From: Acetobacteraceae bacterium
Lineage (GTDB): Bacteria; Pseudomonadota; Alphaproteobacteria; Zavarziniales; Zavarziniaceae
NCBI GenBank assembly: GCA_947379865.1
Contig: CANCOY010000033.1
Location: 1-34,852, forward strand
Length of the DNA stretch: 34,852 nucleotides
Reading direction: 5' to 3'
The stretch's first letter is position 1; each line of letters begins with the position of its first letter. Shown here in pieces: positions 7,677 to 16,248 of this stretch. A program made the translations under genes and the position numbers. The notes under the pieces are model-generated. The model ran no database searches. It saw only the letters and a program-made list of their open reading frames with translations, and was not told where the DNA came from.

Positions 7677-7703
7677 GGAGCATGCCCTGAGGAGCATGCC
7701 CTC
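7667..7703 (+). repeat. 14-base tandem repeat across the gcdH stop codon
   Basis: The unit CATGCCCTGAGGAG occurs twice in full (7667-7680 and 7681-7694) and continues for nine bases (7695-7703, CATGCCCTC with one change at the end). The first copy supplies the last gcdH codons and the TGA at 7674-7676; the others are non-coding. It looks like a recent slippage duplication. Confidence 0.85.
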
Positions 7704-7718
7704 GGGGGCAAGGCCAAT

Positions 7719-7746
7719 CCCTCGCCCTGCAACTGCAGGGCGAGGG
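7719..7746. terminator. Hairpin between convergent gcdH and ndk
   Basis: CCCTCGCCCTGCA (7719-7731) is followed after two bases by its exact reverse complement (7734-7746), giving a 12-13 bp GC-rich stem with a tight loop. No long T-run follows on either strand. The position between two converging genes suits a bidirectional terminator. Confidence 0.7.
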
Positions 7747-7756
7747 GGTACTGTCT

Positions 7757-8179
7757 TCAGCCGACGACTTCGGTCTGGCTGAAGAAATAGGCGATCTCGA
7801 TGGCCGCATTCTCGAGGCTGTCAGAGCCATGCACCGAATTCGCCTCGATCGACTCGGCGAACTCCTTGCGGATGGTGCCGGCGTCGGCATTGGCGGGGTT
7901 GGTGGCGCCCATGACTTCGCGGTTGCGGGCAACGGCGTTCTCGCCTTCCAGCACCTGCACGACCACCGGACCGGAGATCATGAAGGTGACGAGGTCGTTG
8001 AAGAACGGGCGCGCGCTGTGGACGGCATAAAAGCCTTCCGCCTGGGCGCGGGTGAGGTGAAGGCGCTTGGACGCGATGACGCGCAGGCCGGCGTCCTCGA
8101 GCTTTGCCGTGACCTTGCCGGTCAGATTGCGGCGTGTGGCGTCTGGCTTGATGATCGAGAACGTGCGTTCGATGGCCAT
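7757..8179 (-). CDS. ndk: Nucleoside diphosphate kinase
   Basis: Transfers the gamma phosphate of ATP to nucleoside diphosphates through a phosphohistidine, balancing the NTP and dNTP pools. The 140-residue protein is of normal length. It starts with the typical ERTFSIIKPDA and carries the active-site histidine at 117 in the NSVHGSDS signature. The start at 8179 is supported by AAAGGTG upstream and by a well-formed promoter pair at 8218-8246. The gene stands alone on the minus strand, convergent with gcdH across a strong hairpin and divergent from the ABC-F gene. Confidence 0.97.
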   Translation of the reverse strand: MAIERTFSIIKPDATRRNLTGKVTAKLEDAGLRVIASKRLHLTRAQAEGFYAVHSARPFFNDLVTFMISGPVVVQVLEGENAVARNREVMGATNPANADAGTIRKEFAESIEANSVHGSDSLENAAIEIAYFFSQTEVVG

Positions 8180-8217
8180 GGGGGCACCTTTATCGGGGGC
8201 TGGGGGATTTCGGCGGC

Positions 8218-8246
8218 GTTATAGATGGCTGCGGCCCAACCGGCAA
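8218..8246 (-). promoter_or_regulatory. Promoter for ndk
   Basis: On the minus strand TTGCCG (8241-8246) and TATAAC (8218-8223) are separated by exactly 17 bases. This is a good sigma-70-type promoter for this GC-rich background, with a predicted start near 8211 and a leader of about 30 bases before ndk. Confidence 0.65.
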
Positions 8247-8303
8247 CCCGCCACCCGCACGGGGGGCTTCCAAGCCGGCCCCGGCGTGCTAGAAACCGCC
8301 CCT

Positions 8304-10196
8304 ATGCTTCATATCAACGGCCTTACCTACCGCATTGCCGGGCGGCTCATCCTCGACGACGCCTCGGCGGTCGTGCCTGCCGGGCACAAGGTTGGCCTTG
8401 TCGGCCCCAATGGCACCGGCAAGTCGACGTTGCTGCGTCTCATCCTCGGCCAGATCAATGCAGACGGCGGCACCATTGGTGTCCAGCGCGGCGCACGGGT
8501 TGGCACCGTTGCCCAGGAAGCGCCCACAGGGTCCATGACCCCGCTGGACGTGGTGATGGAGGCTGATCTTGAGCGCACGGCCCTGCTGGCCGAAGCCGAG
8601 ACCAGCCGCGACCCCGGGCGCATCTCGGAAATCCATACTCGTCTCGCCGATATCGGCAGCCATTCCGCCCATGCACGGGCTGGCGCCATCCTGCATGGCC
8701 TCGGCTTTGATGCCGCCATGCAGGCACGCGAGATGTCGTCGTTCTCAGGCGGCTGGCGCATGCGCGTGGCCCTGGCTGCCGTGCTGTTCAGCGAGCCCGA
8801 CCTCTTGCTGCTGGACGAGCCCACCAACTACCTCGACCTTGAAGGCACGTTGTGGCTGGAGGATTTTCTTGCCCGCTATCCGCGCACCATTCTGATCGTC
8901 AGCCATGACCGCGACCTGCTGAACGAGGCCGTCGATTCGATCCTGCATCTGGATGATGGCAAGCTGGTTTTCTATACCGGCAATTATGACCGGTTCGAGC
9001 GCACACGCCGCGAAAAGGCTGAGCGCCAGATGGCGCTGAAGACCAAGCAGGAAGACCAGCGCCGCCACATGGAAGACTTCGTGGCGCGTTTCCGCGCCAA
9101 AGCCTCCAAGGCGCGCCAGGCCCAGAGCCGGATCAAGGCGCTGGCGAGGCTGCAGCCCATTGTTGGCGTGACAGAAGCGCGCACCATCACCTTCCGCTTT
9201 CCCAATCCCGACGAACTGCCGCCACCCCTTATCACCATGGAAGGCGTCTCGATCGGCTATGCCGCCGACAAGCCGGTGCTGAAGCGGCTTAACCTGCGCC
9301 TCGACATGGAAGACCGCATTGCCCTGCTTGGCTCCAACGGCAATGGCAAGTCGACCTTCGCCAAGCTGCTGGCCGGACGGCTGGAGCCCTTGGCGGGCAC
9401 GGTCAGAAAATCACAGCGCCTGAAGGTTGGCTATTTTGCCCAGCACCAGGCCGACGAGCTGGAGCCGGACGGCACCCCCCTCTCCCACATGGCCGCCCTG
9501 ATGAAGGGGGAGCATGAATCCAAGGTGCGTGCCCGCCTTGGCGCCTTTGGCTTTGGCGCCGACACGGCAACCGTGAAGGTTTCAAGCCTGTCTGGTGGTG
9601 AGAAGGCACGCCTGCTGTTTGCCTGCATGAGCTTTTCCGCGCCCCATCTGATGATCCTGGACGAGCCGACAAACCATCTGGACATCGATGCGCGTGAGGC
9701 CCTGGTTCATGCCATCAACGCTTATGAGGGTGCCGTCATCCTGATCAGCCATGATCGCCATCTGCTGGCAGCCAGTGCCGACCGTCTGTGGGTGGTTGCC
9801 GATGGCGGCGTGGCACCCTTTGATGGTGATCTTGACGATTACAGACGCCTGATCCTGGGCGGCACCGCATCGTCCGGCGCCAAAGGCGATGCGGTTGGCA
9901 AGGCTGATGCCGCCGCCGCCAAGGCCGACCGGCGCGATGCCCGGCGCGAAGCAGCGGACGCGCGGGCCGCCAAGGCGCCGCTGATGAAGCTTGCCAAGGC
10001 CGCCGAACAGGAGATCGAGAAGCTGTCGACCGAGCGCAAGCGGATCGAACTGCAATTGGCCGATCCGGCACTCTACACCGGCCCACCGGAAAAACTGGCC
10101 ACCCTCACCCGCAACCGCGCCGATCTGGACCGCCGGATCAGCACGGCCGAGGAAAAGTGGCTGGAGGTGCAAAGCGCCATCGAGGCAGCGGACTGA
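8304..10196 (+). CDS. ABC-F family ATPase (duplicated ATP-binding cassette, no membrane domain)
   Basis: A 630-residue soluble protein with two ATP-binding cassettes. Domain 1 has Walker A GPNGTGKST at 34-42, signature FSGGWRMR and Walker B LLLLDEPTNYLDLEG. A charged linker of about 80 residues follows. Domain 2 has GSNGNGKST, signature LSGGEKAR and LMILDEPTNHLDID. An Ala/Lys/Asp-rich segment and a C-terminal coiled coil (EQEIEKLSTERKRIELQL) complete it. ABC-F proteins of the Uup/YheS/EttA type act on ribosomes or nucleic acid rather than in transport. The C-terminal coiled coil fits Uup or YheS better than EttA, but the subtype is unsettled. The start at 8304 is chosen because MLHINGLTYRIAGRLIL is a typical ABC-F beginning; the longer frame only crosses the ndk promoter region. 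Confidence 0.93.
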   Translation: MLHINGLTYRIAGRLILDDASAVVPAGHKVGLVGPNGTGKSTLLRLILGQINADGGTIGVQRGARVGTVAQEAPTGSMTPLDVVMEADLERTALLAEAETSRDPGRISEIHTRLADIGSHSAHARAGAILHGLGFDAAMQAREMSSFSGGWRMRVALAAVLFSEPDLLLLDEPTNYLDLEGTLWLEDFLARYPRTILIVSHDRDLLNEAVDSILHLDDGKLVFYTGNYDRFERTRREKAERQMALKTKQEDQRRHMEDFVARFRAKASKARQAQSRIKALARLQPIVGVTEARTITFRFPNPDELPPPLITMEGVSIGYAADKPVLKRLNLRLDMEDRIALLGSNGNGKSTFAKLLAGRLEPLAGTVRKSQRLKVGYFAQHQADELEPDGTPLSHMAALMKGEHESKVRARLGAFGFGADTATVKVSSLSGGEKARLLFACMSFSAPHLMILDEPTNHLDIDAREALVHAINAYEGAVILISHDRHLLAASADRLWVVADGGVAPFDGDLDDYRRLILGGTASSGAKGDAVGKADAAAAKADRRDARREAADARAAKAPLMKLAKAAEQEIEKLSTERKRIELQLADPALYTGPPEKLATLTRNRADLDRRISTAEEKWLEVQSAIEAAD

Positions 10197-10217
10197 ACGC
10201 CCGCTGCCTCCACAGGC

Positions 10218-10826
10218 TCAGGCCGCGGCGCTGGGACGGGCGCTGACCTCGGCATACCAGCGCTGCACATTTGTTGCCGTTTCCGGCACCTTGATCCGGG
10301 CGGAACGGCCAAAGTCGATGGCAACCATGGCCGTGATGTCCGCAATGGAAAAAGCATCACCGGCGATATAGCGGGTCTTGCCCAGATCGGCGTCGAGGAT
10401 GTCGATCCGGCGGGTGGCGCGGCCACGGCTGACTTCGCCAAAGGCGGCGATCTGCTCTTCCAGTTGTGCCATGGCCGGGTGGGTGTGTCGGAAGGTCATG
10501 GCGATGGGCAGGAACAGTTCCATCTCCATCCGGCGCTGCCACATCTCCACATTCGCCTTGCTGAAGGCATCGGTTCCCATCAGCGCGGGGGCCGGGTGCA
10601 GTTCCTCGAAATAGCGGCAGATCGCCACCGTCTCGGTCAGCACGCGGCCGTCGTCCAGTTCAAGGGCGGGCACCAGGGCCATTGGGCTGAGCTTGCGATA
10701 GGCATCGGTCTTGTGCTCGCCCCCCATGATGGAGATTTCCTGGGTCGGCACGGTGATGCCCTTTTCCGCGAGGAAGATCCGCACGCGGCGCGGATTGGGG
10801 GCAAGCTTGGTATCATAGAGTTTCAT
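10218..10826 (-). CDS. Glutathione S-transferase family protein
   Basis: A 202-residue cytosolic protein with the two-domain GST layout. The thioredoxin-like half (about 1-80) begins MKLYDTKLAPNPRRVRIFLAEKG and contains the glutathione-binding segment MALVPALELDDGRVLTET, with the cis-proline (VPAL) and the acidic TET. The alpha-helical half contains AGDAFSIADITAMVAIDFGR, matching the conserved N-capping box region. Substrate and class cannot be told from sequence. It converges with the ABC-F gene (21-base gap, no hairpin) and follows hrpB on the same strand after 56 bases, so it may be the last gene of the dehydrogenase-hrpB transcript. Confidence 0.93.
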   Translation of the reverse strand: MKLYDTKLAPNPRRVRIFLAEKGITVPTQEISIMGGEHKTDAYRKLSPMALVPALELDDGRVLTETVAICRYFEELHPAPALMGTDAFSKANVEMWQRRMEMELFLPIAMTFRHTHPAMAQLEEQIAAFGEVSRGRATRRIDILDADLGKTRYIAGDAFSIADITAMVAIDFGRSARIKVPETATNVQRWYAEVSARPSAAA

Positions 10827-10882
10827 GGGTCTCTCCCTTGTCTGCGGGCAGGGTGCTGTGGCCGTCGGGGCCTTGCAAGCGT

Positions 10883-13384
10883 TCAGGTGCCGCGCGGTTT
10901 GGCCCGGGCCGTGGCAATGGCAGCAACCGGATCATCTGGCCAGGGATGCCGGGGATAGCGGCCGCGCAGATCCTTGCGGACCTCGACATAGCCATTGCTC
11001 CAGAACGAGGCGATGTCACGCGTCACCGCAATGGGCCGCCCCGCTGGCGACAGAAGGTTCAGTACCAGCGGCACACGCCCGCCGCCAATGGTCGGATGGT
11101 CGCGGCTGCCGAACATTTCCTGAAGCTTGAGGCCGAGCACCGGGGTCTCTCCCGACTGGTAGTCAATCGCATGGGAATGGCCGCTGGGTGCCGTAAGCCT
11201 GGGGGGTGCCAGCGCGTCCAGGCGGCGGCTGGCTGCCCAGTCCACCAGACCCCGCAAGGCCGAGCCCAGATCGATCCGCTTGAATTGCTCGGCCCGGGTG
11301 ACGCCGCCCAGATGCGGTCCCAGCCAGAGAGCAAGATCGGCGAGAAGGGCTGCATCCGACAGGTCGGGCCAGCCACCCTCCGGCTCCACCCCGGCGGCAA
11401 AGGACACGCGGGCGCGCCACTGGCGCAGTTCCTCGCTCCAGGGCAAAGCGTCAAGGCCAAGGCTGCGAATGCCTGTGACAAGGGCCGGCACCAGATCGGC
11501 ATCGCCCGGCGAAAGCGGCCGTTCCTCAAGCACCAGGGCGCCAAGGCGGCGGCGGCGCAGCGCAAAGGCTGTCCCGGTGCGGGCGTCCCAGCCTGTGTCT
11601 TCCACCAGTTCGATGCGGCTGGCAAAGGCGGCCTCAAGGTCCGCCCGTTCGATCCGCGCGGCCAGAAAGACGCGCGCCGTCTGACCGGCCCCATCCAGAT
11701 CAGCAATGGCGAGAAAATCAGCTGCAGCAAGGGGATCGCCGGGATCCACCGACGCGCCACGGCCGTTGGCCATGCGGAACTGGCCGGGTGGCCCTGGGCG
11801 GCGCTGGGCAAGGCGGTCGGGATAGGCTTCGGCCAGGACCGGACCGAGAGCGGTTACATCAATGGCCTCGCCCGATCTTGCCAGCCCGGCGCCCTGGGCC
11901 AGACGGCGGGCGACCTCGCGAATGCGCCGCCCGGCGCCACCTGCCCGGTCAGACAGAACAAGGTCCACGCGCAGGGCCAGATCCACCTCACGGCCGCGCC
12001 CGGCGGCTGACATCAGGTCGCGCTCGCCCAGCACCGCCGCCACCAGCACCGCAAGTGGTCCCTGTCCCCGGGCCTTGGCCGCGATGACCATATGGGCGAG
12101 GCGCGGATGCAGGCCAAGGTCGGCCATGGCACGGCCGTGATGCGTAATCTGTCCCTTTCCATCAAGCGCCCCCAATCCTGCCAGCAGGCTGCGGGCCTGG
12201 GCAAAGGGGGCGGCGGGGGGTGGGTCCAGCCAGGCCAGTTCGGCGGTGTCGCTGATGCCCCAGCGCGCCAGTTCAAGTGCCAGGGGGGCAAGGTCAGCCG
12301 CCAGGATCTCTGGCTGGGTCTGGGGCAGCAGGGCGCGCTCTGCCTCCCGCGTCCACAGGCGCCAGCAGGTGCCGGGGCCAAGGCGCCCTGCACGGCCCCG
12401 GCGCTGGTCGGCCGAGGCAAGGGACACACGTTGGGTTACAAGCCGGGTCATGCCACTGCCGGGATCAAAGCGCGGCACCCGCATCAAGCCGCTGTCCACC
12501 ACCGCCGTCACCCCCTCGATGGTGAGGCTGGTCTCGGCAATGGCAGACGACAGGATCACCCGCCGCTCGCCGGGGCGTGGTGGGGCCACGGCGCGGTCCT
12601 GTTCTGCCTGCGCCATGTCGCCATAAAGGCTGAGGACAACAACACCCGCAGGCAGGGCCGGGCCATCTTCCAGCAGGCGGCGCGTGCGCCCGATTTCAGC
12701 GGCACCCGGCAAAAAGACCAGTACATCCCCTTTACCCTCGGACAGAGCCCGGCGCACCACCGGCGCCAGCGCCTCCTCCACACGGCCATCCACAGGGCGG
12801 TCCTGATGGCGGGTTTCCACCGGATAGGCCCGCCCCTCACTGGTGATGATGGGTGCCTGCCCCATGAGCCGGGCCGTGGCCGCGCCATCAAGGGTCGCCG
12901 ACATGGCCAGCAGGCGCAGGTCAGGCCGCAACAGGGTCTGTGCCTGCAGGCAAAGGGCCAGGGAAAGATCCACATCCACCCGGCGCTCGTGAAACTCGTC
13001 GAACAGGACGGCAGCCACACCCTCCAACCCCGGGTCGTCCTGCAGGCGGCGCAGGAACAGGCCGTCGGTCAGCACCTCGACCCGCGTGGCCGGGCCAACT
13101 TTCGAGTCGAGGCGGACGCGATAGCCCACGATCTCACCCACGGCCTCGCCCAGCATGTCGGCCATGCGGGCCGCCGCGCCCCGGGCGGCCAGGCGACGGG
13201 GCTCAACAACCAGAATGCGCCCATCTGCCCGCCAGGGTGCCTCAAGCAGGGCCAAAGGTACGCGTGTCGTCTTGCCGGCACCGGGCGGCGCCTGCAGGAC
13301 AGCATTCGATCCCGTGGCCAGCGCTGCAAGCAGCGCCGGCAGGACTGGCTCGATGGGAAGTGGGTTAGTTGGGTTCAGGCTCAC
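10883..13384 (-). CDS. hrpB: ATP-dependent helicase HrpB
   Basis: DEAH-box-type superfamily 2 RNA helicase of unknown cellular role in most bacteria. Visible motifs are Walker A APPGAGKTT at 32-40, the DEFH box (FDEFHERRVD), motif III MSATLDG, and motif VI QRRGRAGRLGPG. These are followed by the HA2-like region and the long HrpB-specific C-terminus. The 833-residue length is in the family range. The start is set at the GTG at 13384: its bases overlap the stop of the upstream dehydrogenase as GTGA, and MSLNPTNPLPIEPVLPALL fits the family. An alternative ATG at 13408 would overlap the dehydrogenase by 28 bases. The overlap implies translational coupling of two functionally unrelated genes. Confidence 0.94.
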   Translation of the reverse strand: MSLNPTNPLPIEPVLPALLAALATGSNAVLQAPPGAGKTTRVPLALLEAPWRADGRILVVEPRRLAARGAAARMADMLGEAVGEIVGYRVRLDSKVGPATRVEVLTDGLFLRRLQDDPGLEGVAAVLFDEFHERRVDVDLSLALCLQAQTLLRPDLRLLAMSATLDGAATARLMGQAPIITSEGRAYPVETRHQDRPVDGRVEEALAPVVRRALSEGKGDVLVFLPGAAEIGRTRRLLEDGPALPAGVVVLSLYGDMAQAEQDRAVAPPRPGERRVILSSAIAETSLTIEGVTAVVDSGLMRVPRFDPGSGMTRLVTQRVSLASADQRRGRAGRLGPGTCWRLWTREAERALLPQTQPEILAADLAPLALELARWGISDTAELAWLDPPPAAPFAQARSLLAGLGALDGKGQITHHGRAMADLGLHPRLAHMVIAAKARGQGPLAVLVAAVLGERDLMSAAGRGREVDLALRVDLVLSDRAGGAGRRIREVARRLAQGAGLARSGEAIDVTALGPVLAEAYPDRLAQRRPGPPGQFRMANGRGASVDPGDPLAAADFLAIADLDGAGQTARVFLAARIERADLEAAFASRIELVEDTGWDARTGTAFALRRRRLGALVLEERPLSPGDADLVPALVTGIRSLGLDALPWSEELRQWRARVSFAAGVEPEGGWPDLSDAALLADLALWLGPHLGGVTRAEQFKRIDLGSALRGLVDWAASRRLDALAPPRLTAPSGHSHAIDYQSGETPVLGLKLQEMFGSRDHPTIGGGRVPLVLNLLSPAGRPIAVTRDIASFWSNGYVEVRKDLRGRYPRHPWPDDPVAAIATARAKPRGT

Positions 13385-14406
13385 GAAGGGTCGAGCAGCA
13401 CCTTGCACTGGTGCGACCGGTGCCGGAGTGCCTCGAAGGCAGCGGGGAAGGCGTCGAAACCGACGACGTCCGTCACCATGGCCTCCGGGTCCAGACGGCC
13501 ACGGGCCAGCATGTCCACCGCCACCTCAAAGTCCTTTGTGCCATAGGCCATGGAGAACTGGAGGTTCAGTTCCTTTTGAACGGCAACCGAGGGCAGGAAG
13601 GTGTCCTGCTTCATGCAGACGCCCAGCACCACCACCTTGGAGCGGACGGGCGCAATGCGGCAGCACAGGTCGATCATGCCGGGCGCCCCGACACATTCAA
13701 AAATGGCCGCTGGCGGCGAACCAACAATCTTGCGATAGGCGGCGCGCAGGTCCTGATCACTTTCGATGAAGTCGGTTGCCCCCAGCGACCGGGCAAGATC
13801 GGCCCGGCGGCTGGACTTGGCGGTGACCACGATGTGCCGCGCCCCCAGCAGGCGGGCCCAGACCACCACCGCCAGGCCAACGGGGCCAGCGCCCACCACC
13901 AGAATGTCTGAACCCGGCGCCAGATTGGCGAGGTTCCAGCCGTGCAGGCCCACCGCAAGGGGCTCTACCAGGGCGCCTTCCTTCCACGAGACACTCTCGG
14001 GAAGCAGGATGCTCTCCTTGGCACCAACCAGAACATATTCGGCATAGGCACCGGGGATGCGGCCAAAGCCCTGCCCGCGCACCTTCTTGCACCAGTTGCC
14101 CTGGCCCGACAGGCACATGGCGCAGGCGCCGCAGCCGATGAAGGGCATGGAGGCAACCCGGTCGCCTTCCTTCCATTGCGCTTCGGCGCCGGCACCGAGG
14201 CGCACGACCTCGCCGCAGAATTCATGGCCAAGCACGGTGCCGCCCGGAACACCCTGGGCCGTGCCTTCCTCTGTGGCGTGCAGGTCGGAGCCGCAGATGC
14301 CGCAATGACGGACCTTGATGACCATCTCTCCCGGCCCCGGCACAGGCTCGGGAATGTTCTGGATCGTCAGGGGCTTGCCAAAGCCCTCGAATACCGCTGC
14401 CCTCAT
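13381..14406 (-). CDS. Zinc-dependent alcohol dehydrogenase (medium-chain family)
   Basis: A 341-residue NAD(P)-dependent dehydrogenase of the threonine/sorbitol/alcohol dehydrogenase group. Catalytic zinc ligands are visible as C38 in CGICGSDLH with H61-E62 in GHEFCGEVV. The structural zinc has the perfect C-x2-C-x2-C-x7-C pattern at 92, 95, 98 and 106. The Rossmann dinucleotide site is the GAGPVGLA segment. Substrate cannot be inferred. The ATG at 14406 follows a G-rich ribosome-binding stretch (GGGGGG) with suitable spacing. The stop shares four bases with the hrpB start. Upstream, 90 bases away, is the PhoX-like gene in the same direction. Confidence 0.92.
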   Translation of the reverse strand: MRAAVFEGFGKPLTIQNIPEPVPGPGEMVIKVRHCGICGSDLHATEEGTAQGVPGGTVLGHEFCGEVVRLGAGAEAQWKEGDRVASMPFIGCGACAMCLSGQGNWCKKVRGQGFGRIPGAYAEYVLVGAKESILLPESVSWKEGALVEPLAVGLHGWNLANLAPGSDILVVGAGPVGLAVVVWARLLGARHIVVTAKSSRRADLARSLGATDFIESDQDLRAAYRKIVGSPPAAIFECVGAPGMIDLCCRIAPVRSKVVVLGVCMKQDTFLPSVAVQKELNLQFSMAYGTKDFEVAVDMLARGRLDPEAMVTDVVGFDAFPAAFEALRHRSHQCKVLLDPS

Positions 14407-14496
14407 TGCATTGCCCCCCGTAACGCATTTCTTGTCTGTTGAGCAAATAGAAGCCCGGTCCGGGGCGCAAGGGCAAGGCCTCGGGAGACTGCCTCA

Positions 14497-16047
14497 TCAG
14501 GGCTCATGACGATAAAGCAGAACGAGTTGGCCGCCCTCTACCAGTTCCGGTTCCTCATTCCTGTAACGCGCCTGCACCGTGGCCAGGAATATCTGCCCGC
14601 CGTGGTACCAGTTGGCATCGGCGAACAGTCCTGTAACATCAAGCATCGCTGAGGATGCCTCATCCTGGGTAAAGGGTGCCTTTGCTGGCAAGGACTTGCC
14701 GGCGACCACGTCACCAAAACGCGCAGGGTCGTTGCGCATGACAGGCAAAAGCACCCGCTCCGCCGGATCATAGGACCAGATCTTGGCGACATGCTCCGCA
14801 TTGCCGGTGCTTTCCTGATGGTAGAGCCGCCCGGTATGGTCAACCGCGATGGAGCCAAACATATTGCCTCCCTCACGGCCGTCCAGCAGCAGTTCGATGC
14901 GGCCACCCCGTGCGGGATCCGCCATATCGGTGAAGGTCAGGCTCCACAGGCGAGAGCGGCCGGTCTGAAAACCACCGTCCATTTCCGTCGAGTCCAGACG
15001 ATCCAATGTCGTAAAATAGTAACGCGCCGGATTGCGAACATCCCAGGCACCATCACCCGGCCTGAGGAAACTTGTCACCCCACCTGCACGGGCGGCAGCC
15101 TCCAGTTCCGGGGCCGTCTTGTGCGGGTCCAGTTCCACAAGGCTGAAGGTTCCACTCTTGCCCTTGTCGTCAGCCCGGTTTTCCGTGTTCCCTGAAAATG
15201 GAATGCCTGGGGAAATGAAGGGGGCATCCACGGCAATCCCGTAAAGCCTGCCGCTGGCAAGGCCCGCCCGCTCTATGGGATTTCCTGCAAGCTGCTTTTC
15301 TCCGATAAATACAAACATCCGCCCGTTTGCCTGCCCATCCCTGCTTGCCGGCAGCACATCAGCATTGGCGATGACCAGGGTGGTATCGCCTGCGTCGGGA
15401 CAGGCATGGGCATTTGCGTGGCGGAAGTGACCGAAGAAGGGCAACTCATAAGCCGTGCGCTCTGCCACAACCCAGGCAAACTGGCGGTCCTCTTCGCCAT
15501 TGTCCTCACCGCTGAGGGCAATCAGCCCCTCATATCCCCGCCCTGTGACCTCGTTGAAGAAGGCCCCGAAGGCCGGCAGATTGGCAGAGCCCAGCAACGA
15601 CAGTTCTGCCGGCCCATCGGTTACGACCCGACTGGCAAGGTCGCGGCCATAGAGGACGCGAAGGGAATTACGGTCGAGTGTCCACTGCGACAGGAACGAA
15701 CCCTTGGCCCCGTGGGCGCGCACGGTGCCCTCGTCGGGCTTGAGCTTGTGGTTGATCAGGACGGTCGTCGTCCCGTCACCATTATCAAAGGCGGCAAGGC
15801 CATCGGGCGCCCCCACCATGCGATAGGCCCGGACAACATCTTCGCCATGGCGCACGCCATCGCCAGCGGTGATCAGGGCGGTGGCGGTCCAGGTGCCCTG
15901 CATTGGCACCACATAGGGCGCTGAGGTGCTGGACGGTCCCTGAAGAGGCAGATCGGATGCTGCGCGTGCGGCCCATGAAGCGAACACAACAAGGGTTCCT
16001 GCCACGACCGTGCTCAAGGCGCGTCGGCGGAAATGTCCCCGTTGCAT
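14497..16047 (-). CDS. Secreted PhoX-like (DUF839) beta-propeller protein
   Basis: A 516-residue exported protein. The first 30 residues form a signal peptide with an arginine cluster (HFRRRALS), a hydrophobic core and an ARAASD cleavage region; the RRR suggests Tat export but is not a perfect motif. The body resembles the calcium/iron phosphatase PhoX family: HGEDVV, the DGAWDVRNPARYYFTTLD block, GGRIELLLDG and a MFGSIAVDHTGRLYHQE block. These recall the metal-site repeats of PhoX. Activity as a phosphomonoesterase is inference; many relatives have no known role. A strong GGGAGGTG ribosome-binding site precedes the ATG at 16047, and the gene ends with two consecutive TGA codons (14497-14499 and 14494-14496). 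It stands between era and the dehydrogenase, where alphaproteobacteria often have recO. Confidence 0.8.
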   Translation of the reverse strand: MQRGHFRRRALSTVVAGTLVVFASWAARAASDLPLQGPSSTSAPYVVPMQGTWTATALITAGDGVRHGEDVVRAYRMVGAPDGLAAFDNGDGTTTVLINHKLKPDEGTVRAHGAKGSFLSQWTLDRNSLRVLYGRDLASRVVTDGPAELSLLGSANLPAFGAFFNEVTGRGYEGLIALSGEDNGEEDRQFAWVVAERTAYELPFFGHFRHANAHACPDAGDTTLVIANADVLPASRDGQANGRMFVFIGEKQLAGNPIERAGLASGRLYGIAVDAPFISPGIPFSGNTENRADDKGKSGTFSLVELDPHKTAPELEAAARAGGVTSFLRPGDGAWDVRNPARYYFTTLDRLDSTEMDGGFQTGRSRLWSLTFTDMADPARGGRIELLLDGREGGNMFGSIAVDHTGRLYHQESTGNAEHVAKIWSYDPAERVLLPVMRNDPARFGDVVAGKSLPAKAPFTQDEASSAMLDVTGLFADANWYHGGQIFLATVQARYRNEEPELVEGGQLVLLYRHEP

Positions 16048-16248
16048 GTCACCTCCCTGAGTTCACCCTGCGACAGATCCATGCGCCGTGCCGGAACAAC
16101 CCCTCACCGGACAACCAGTGGCGCTTGTGGCATCACAGAACGCTGCCGACGACTGACACGGTGCTGCAATCCGCACGAAGATCAATATACCTAAGTTCAG
16201 TACAAAAACATCTTGGCGTGCGGACCGCAACGCCGTTGCAATCGGATA
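16048..16248. other. Intergenic region downstream of era, upstream of the PhoX-like gene
   Basis: These 201 bases hold the era terminator at the high-coordinate end and, presumably, the promoter of the PhoX-like gene. A TATATT box (minus strand, 16184-16189) has no convincing -35. I see no Pho-box-like repeats and no coding frame with a ribosome-binding site. Confidence 0.4.
16204..16234 (-). terminator. Candidate terminator of the pyrE-era operon
   Basis: On the minus strand, 14 bases past the era stop, GGCG...CGCC (16215-16234) can fold into a GC-rich hairpin with inner TGC/GCA pairs. It is followed six bases later by TTTTT (16204-16208). A competing GCAAC/GTTGC hairpin lies just before it (16227-16239). 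Confidence 0.5.

Noticed and set aside
8067..8303. An N-terminal extension of the ABC-F protein
   Set aside because: It would run over the ndk start and promoter and does not resemble an ABC-F sequence; MLHINGLTYRIAGR at 8304 is the normal beginning.
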